DNA from: an uncultured Desulfobulbaceae bacterium
Lineage (GTDB): Bacteria > Desulfobacterota > Desulfobulbia > Desulfobulbales > Desulfobulbaceae
Assembly: GCA_947260045.1 (NCBI GenBank)
Contig: CAMYOP010000129.1
Coordinates: 1 to 7,750, forward strand
DNA length: 7,750 nucleotides
Direction of reading: 5' to 3'
Position numbers and translations under genes: made by a program. Below the pieces are notes generated by a model, which had not been told where the DNA came from, did not search any database, and worked only from the letters and a program-made list of their open reading frames with translations. Of this stretch, positions 5,654-7,750 are shown in pieces (within the stretch, counting starts at the first letter, position 1; every line of letters begins with the position of its first letter).

Positions 5654-7387
5654 ATGAATAGAATCAAATTCTTTTTTCTTGCAGTTCTCTGCTTTCTTTT
5701 CACACTGACAACAAGCGCTTGCTCCCTCTATTCGAATACAAATTTGTTCACTGATATTCAGGTACCTGCAAGCCCCCTGGATGCTGAGTTAGCGAGTGAT
5801 ATCCAAAACACCGTCCCCGAACCTGAAGAGACGCTCGAGGAAGAACTTGCAGAGCTGGACAAACTGGGTGACTGGAAAAAAGAATCGGCCGTCAGCCAAA
5901 CAATGCAGGTCACGCAGACAAAAGACTCTACGCAAAAACCTGGAAAAACTGAGAAAAAAGAAGTTGTTACCTATGACTTCCCAATCACCATTAATAAACA
6001 GGTCCAAATGTATCTCAACCTGTTTCAAACCAAACACCGCAAATATTACAGTCGCTGGTTAGCCAGGTCTTCAAAATATGTCCCCTATATCCAAGAGGAG
6101 CTCAAAAAAGCAGGGCTTCCCCTTGACCTTGCCTATCTTGCCATGATCGAGTCCGGATATAATCCCTCGGCCTATTCTCATGCCCATGCGGCAGGGTTAT
6201 GGCAGTTTATTAAAGGAACTGGTCGAAATTATGGCCTCCAGATCAACTCATGGGTAGACGAACGAAGAAATCCTGAAAAAGCCACAAAGTCCGCTATCGC
6301 CTATCTCTCAAATCTCTACAATGAATTTGACGATTGGTATCTGGCAGTTGCTGCCTATAATGCCGGCGAAGGAAAAATTGGCAGAGCCATCAAGCGATAT
6401 AAGACCCATGATTTTTGGGAACTTGCCCAATACAAATACCTAAAACTTGAAACCAAACGGTATGTGCCCAAACTGATCGCTGCAATTATTATCTCTAAAG
6501 ATCCTGAAAAATATGGTTTCACCAATGTGAAGTACCAAAAGCCAGTTCTCTATGATGAGTATGCAGTTCCACCTCTGACAAATATTTCCGCCATTGCTCT
6601 TGCCTGTAATGCTTCTGTCAAAACCTTAGAGCAACTCAATAATGAACTGCGAAAAAATGTAACCCCACCTGGCTCAAGTAAGTATGTCCTGCGCATTCCC
6701 CAGGGTACCAAACAAATACTCACCCAAAACCTTCCACGTGTCCACCCAGTGGTTGCAACTGCTTACAAGACACATGTCATAAAAAGGGGAGAAAACCTGA
6801 CCAGTATCTGTAGAAAATATAAGTTGAACAAAACAACCCTACTTAAAGCAAATAATATACGGACAGGCAAACTGGTGGTCGGAAAACATCTTCGTATCCC
6901 TCACAGGACAACCAAATATGTCCTCCTCAAAGAAGGTGAATCGCCTCGAAGCCGCTTTGCTTCAGCGACGACAGGCGGGAAACTCATCCTCCATACCATT
7001 CGAAACGGAGAATCACTTTCTAAAATTGCTAAAAACTATCGCGTTACCCCTGAAATCATAATGCAATGGAATGGCCTTCATTCTGTACATAAAATCAGAG
7101 CAGGCAACCAACTCGCCCTCTATATTGATGATAACCCGCAGATACAGGTATCCAGCCATACCTCAAAAAGTGTCAATAAACCCTTTATTCTTGCAGACAA
7201 TAAAAAACAAAAACCATCATCACGCTCCACACCAGATATTTACACCTACTACCGAGTGAAAAATGGTGATTCTCTCTGGACAATCGCCAGAAAATTCAAA
7301 GTTTCGACCTTCAACCTAAAAAGGTGGAACAAGCTGAGAACAAATATGATCCGTCCAGGGAAGCAGCTCATTATCAAAAAAGGATAA
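5654..7387 (+). CDS. mltD: Membrane-bound lytic murein transglycosylase D-like lipoprotein with LysM domains
   Basis: Cleaves the MurNAc-GlcNAc bond of peptidoglycan to leave 1,6-anhydroMurNAc ends, probably from the outer membrane. I prefer the ATG at 5654 (577 residues), since it gives a compact lipoprotein signal: NRIK, a hydrophobic core, then TTSAC with acylated Cys23 and Ser at +2. The in-frame ATG at 5627 (586 residues) adds nine polar residues; neither start has a Shine-Dalgarno site. From the 5654 start: a low-complexity acidic-then-basic linker at about 25-105, the MltD-type region at about 107-160, and the SLT domain at about 160-255. The SLT domain has catalytic Glu166 in MIESGYNP, GLWQF at 181-185 and AYNAGEG at 234-240. 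A degenerate LysM-like segment follows (about 303-350), then three clear LysM domains at about 373-416, 446-492 and 532-575, which bind glycan GlcNAc units. E. coli MltD is shorter (452 residues, two LysM). It is divergent from the PBP gene, pairing a synthase with a hydrolase. Confidence 0.95.
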   Translation: MNRIKFFFLAVLCFLFTLTTSACSLYSNTNLFTDIQVPASPLDAELASDIQNTVPEPEETLEEELAELDKLGDWKKESAVSQTMQVTQTKDSTQKPGKTEKKEVVTYDFPITINKQVQMYLNLFQTKHRKYYSRWLARSSKYVPYIQEELKKAGLPLDLAYLAMIESGYNPSAYSHAHAAGLWQFIKGTGRNYGLQINSWVDERRNPEKATKSAIAYLSNLYNEFDDWYLAVAAYNAGEGKIGRAIKRYKTHDFWELAQYKYLKLETKRYVPKLIAAIIISKDPEKYGFTNVKYQKPVLYDEYAVPPLTNISAIALACNASVKTLEQLNNELRKNVTPPGSSKYVLRIPQGTKQILTQNLPRVHPVVATAYKTHVIKRGENLTSICRKYKLNKTTLLKANNIRTGKLVVGKHLRIPHRTTKYVLLKEGESPRSRFASATTGGKLILHTIRNGESLSKIAKNYRVTPEIIMQWNGLHSVHKIRAGNQLALYIDDNPQIQVSSHTSKSVNKPFILADNKKQKPSSRSTPDIYTYYRVKNGDSLWTIARKFKVSTFNLKRWNKLRTNMIRPGKQLIIKKG

Positions 7388-7485
7388 GCTTTACGGGGTT
7401 GAATATATAGTTTTTTACAGAGAAATACTTTAGACACACACATGCTTTTTGACAGATCATAAATTTTTACATCACTCAAGCCAGC

Positions 7486-7518
7486 GGCTCTCTTTGAGCC
7501 AGAATCTCTTTTCTGGTT
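7486..7518. repeat. Two overlapping, mutually exclusive stem-loops
   Basis: GGCTC (7486-7490) pairs with GAGCC (7496-7500) around a 5-base loop. AGCCAGA (7497-7503) can instead pair with TCTGGTT (7512-7518, one G-U) around an 8-base loop. The two stems share the bases AGCC, so only one can form at a time. They lie about 100 bases after the mltD stop codon. No T-run follows on the plus strand, so neither is a classic intrinsic terminator. Confidence 0.4.
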
Positions 7519-7605
7519 AACTCCACCTTGATAAAAATTGTGTTCTAACAGAAATAATATCTGCGACTTGTCTGCTTACTCTTTCTTTTTCTCTCTGCTG
7601 GAATG

Positions 7606-7627
7606 CTAAAATTCAATTTTATTTTAG
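7606..7627. repeat. AT-rich inverted repeat
   Basis: CTAAAAT (7606-7612) and ATTTTAG (7621-7627) form perfect 7-bp arms around an 8-base loop. The stem is weak and may occur by chance in AT-rich sequence. No function can be assigned. Confidence 0.3.
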
Positions 7628-7690
7628 AACATATTTTCATTTCCTTTTTACTATTTTTCAGTCTATTATTCAGCTACAATTGTGATTTAG

Positions 7691-7711
7691 CTTATTTGAA
7701 TATCAAATAAG
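7691..7711. repeat. Perfect 9-bp inverted repeat, weak terminator or operator
   Basis: CTTATTTGA (7691-7699) and TCAAATAAG (7703-7711) are perfect inverted arms around the three bases ATA, followed by TTTCTATT. The low GC content makes it a poor intrinsic terminator; the symmetry would also suit a binding site for a dimeric regulator of a gene beyond the right edge. Both readings are inference. Confidence 0.4.
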
Positions 7712-7750
7712 TTTCTATTGATCAGAAACATAATTCAAGACCATCAGCCT

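Larger units (their letters stand above)
7388..7750. other. Intergenic stretch with small inverted repeats, no gene seen
   Basis: No reading frame with a credible start, ribosome binding site and protein-like composition lies here on either strand. The stretch is AT-rich, with pyrimidine-rich runs around 7570-7600 and 7630-7660. It contains several small stem-forming repeats (7486-7518, 7606-7627, 7691-7711). No canonical GC-rich hairpin with a U-run follows the mltD stop codon, so the transcription end point is unclear. Confidence 0.6.

Noticed and set aside
7449..7477. TTGACA at 7449-7454 as a promoter -35 box
   Set aside because: No acceptable -10 hexamer lies 15-19 bases downstream.
7249..7479. 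Minus-strand 76-codon frame across the mltD 3' end
   Set aside because: More than half overlaps the third LysM domain antisense; no Shine-Dalgarno site and no protein-like pattern.

Overview
The window looks like chromosomal DNA from a Gram-negative bacterium. Two lipoprotein signal sequences with outer-membrane-type +2 residues, a class A penicillin-binding protein of the PBP1A kind and an MltD-type lytic transglycosylase all point to a diderm cell wall. The moderately AT-rich composition and the style of the PBP remind me of Desulfobacterota (Desulfobulbales-like), but that is an impression from the protein sequences and not a demonstrated placement. There is no sign of mobile elements, CRISPR, tRNA or rRNA, and base composition shows no abrupt break.

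Layout from left to right: (1) a long minus-strand gene for a TPR-type outer-membrane lipoprotein starts at 1765 and runs off the left edge, so its 3' end is missing. (2) A 228-bp gap (1766-1993) holds a plausible promoter and a good ribosome binding site for that gene. (3) A very large minus-strand gene (5389-1994) encodes an 1131-residue bifunctional penicillin-binding protein with intact glycosyltransferase and transpeptidase motifs. It carries an unusual insertion of about 265 residues inside the transpeptidase domain and an extra C-terminal tail. (4) A 237-bp AT-rich divergent regulatory region (5390-5626) contains three small palindromes and a candidate promoter for the PBP gene. (5) A plus-strand gene (start 5654, or 5627 if the upstream ATG is used, to 7387) encodes an MltD-like murein lytic transglycosylase lipoprotein with three clear LysM domains and one or two degenerate ones. 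(6) The last 363 bp (7388-7750) hold no convincing gene, only several small inverted repeats.

Together the two complete genes form a divergently transcribed peptidoglycan synthase/hydrolase pair: one polymerises and cross-links glycan strands from the inner membrane, the other cleaves glycan strands from the outer membrane side. The TPR lipoprotein downstream of the PBP, on the same strand, could be an envelope-assembly or partner protein, but only position suggests this. I see no clearly new multi-gene system. The most unusual item is the domain inserted in the transpeptidase of the PBP.
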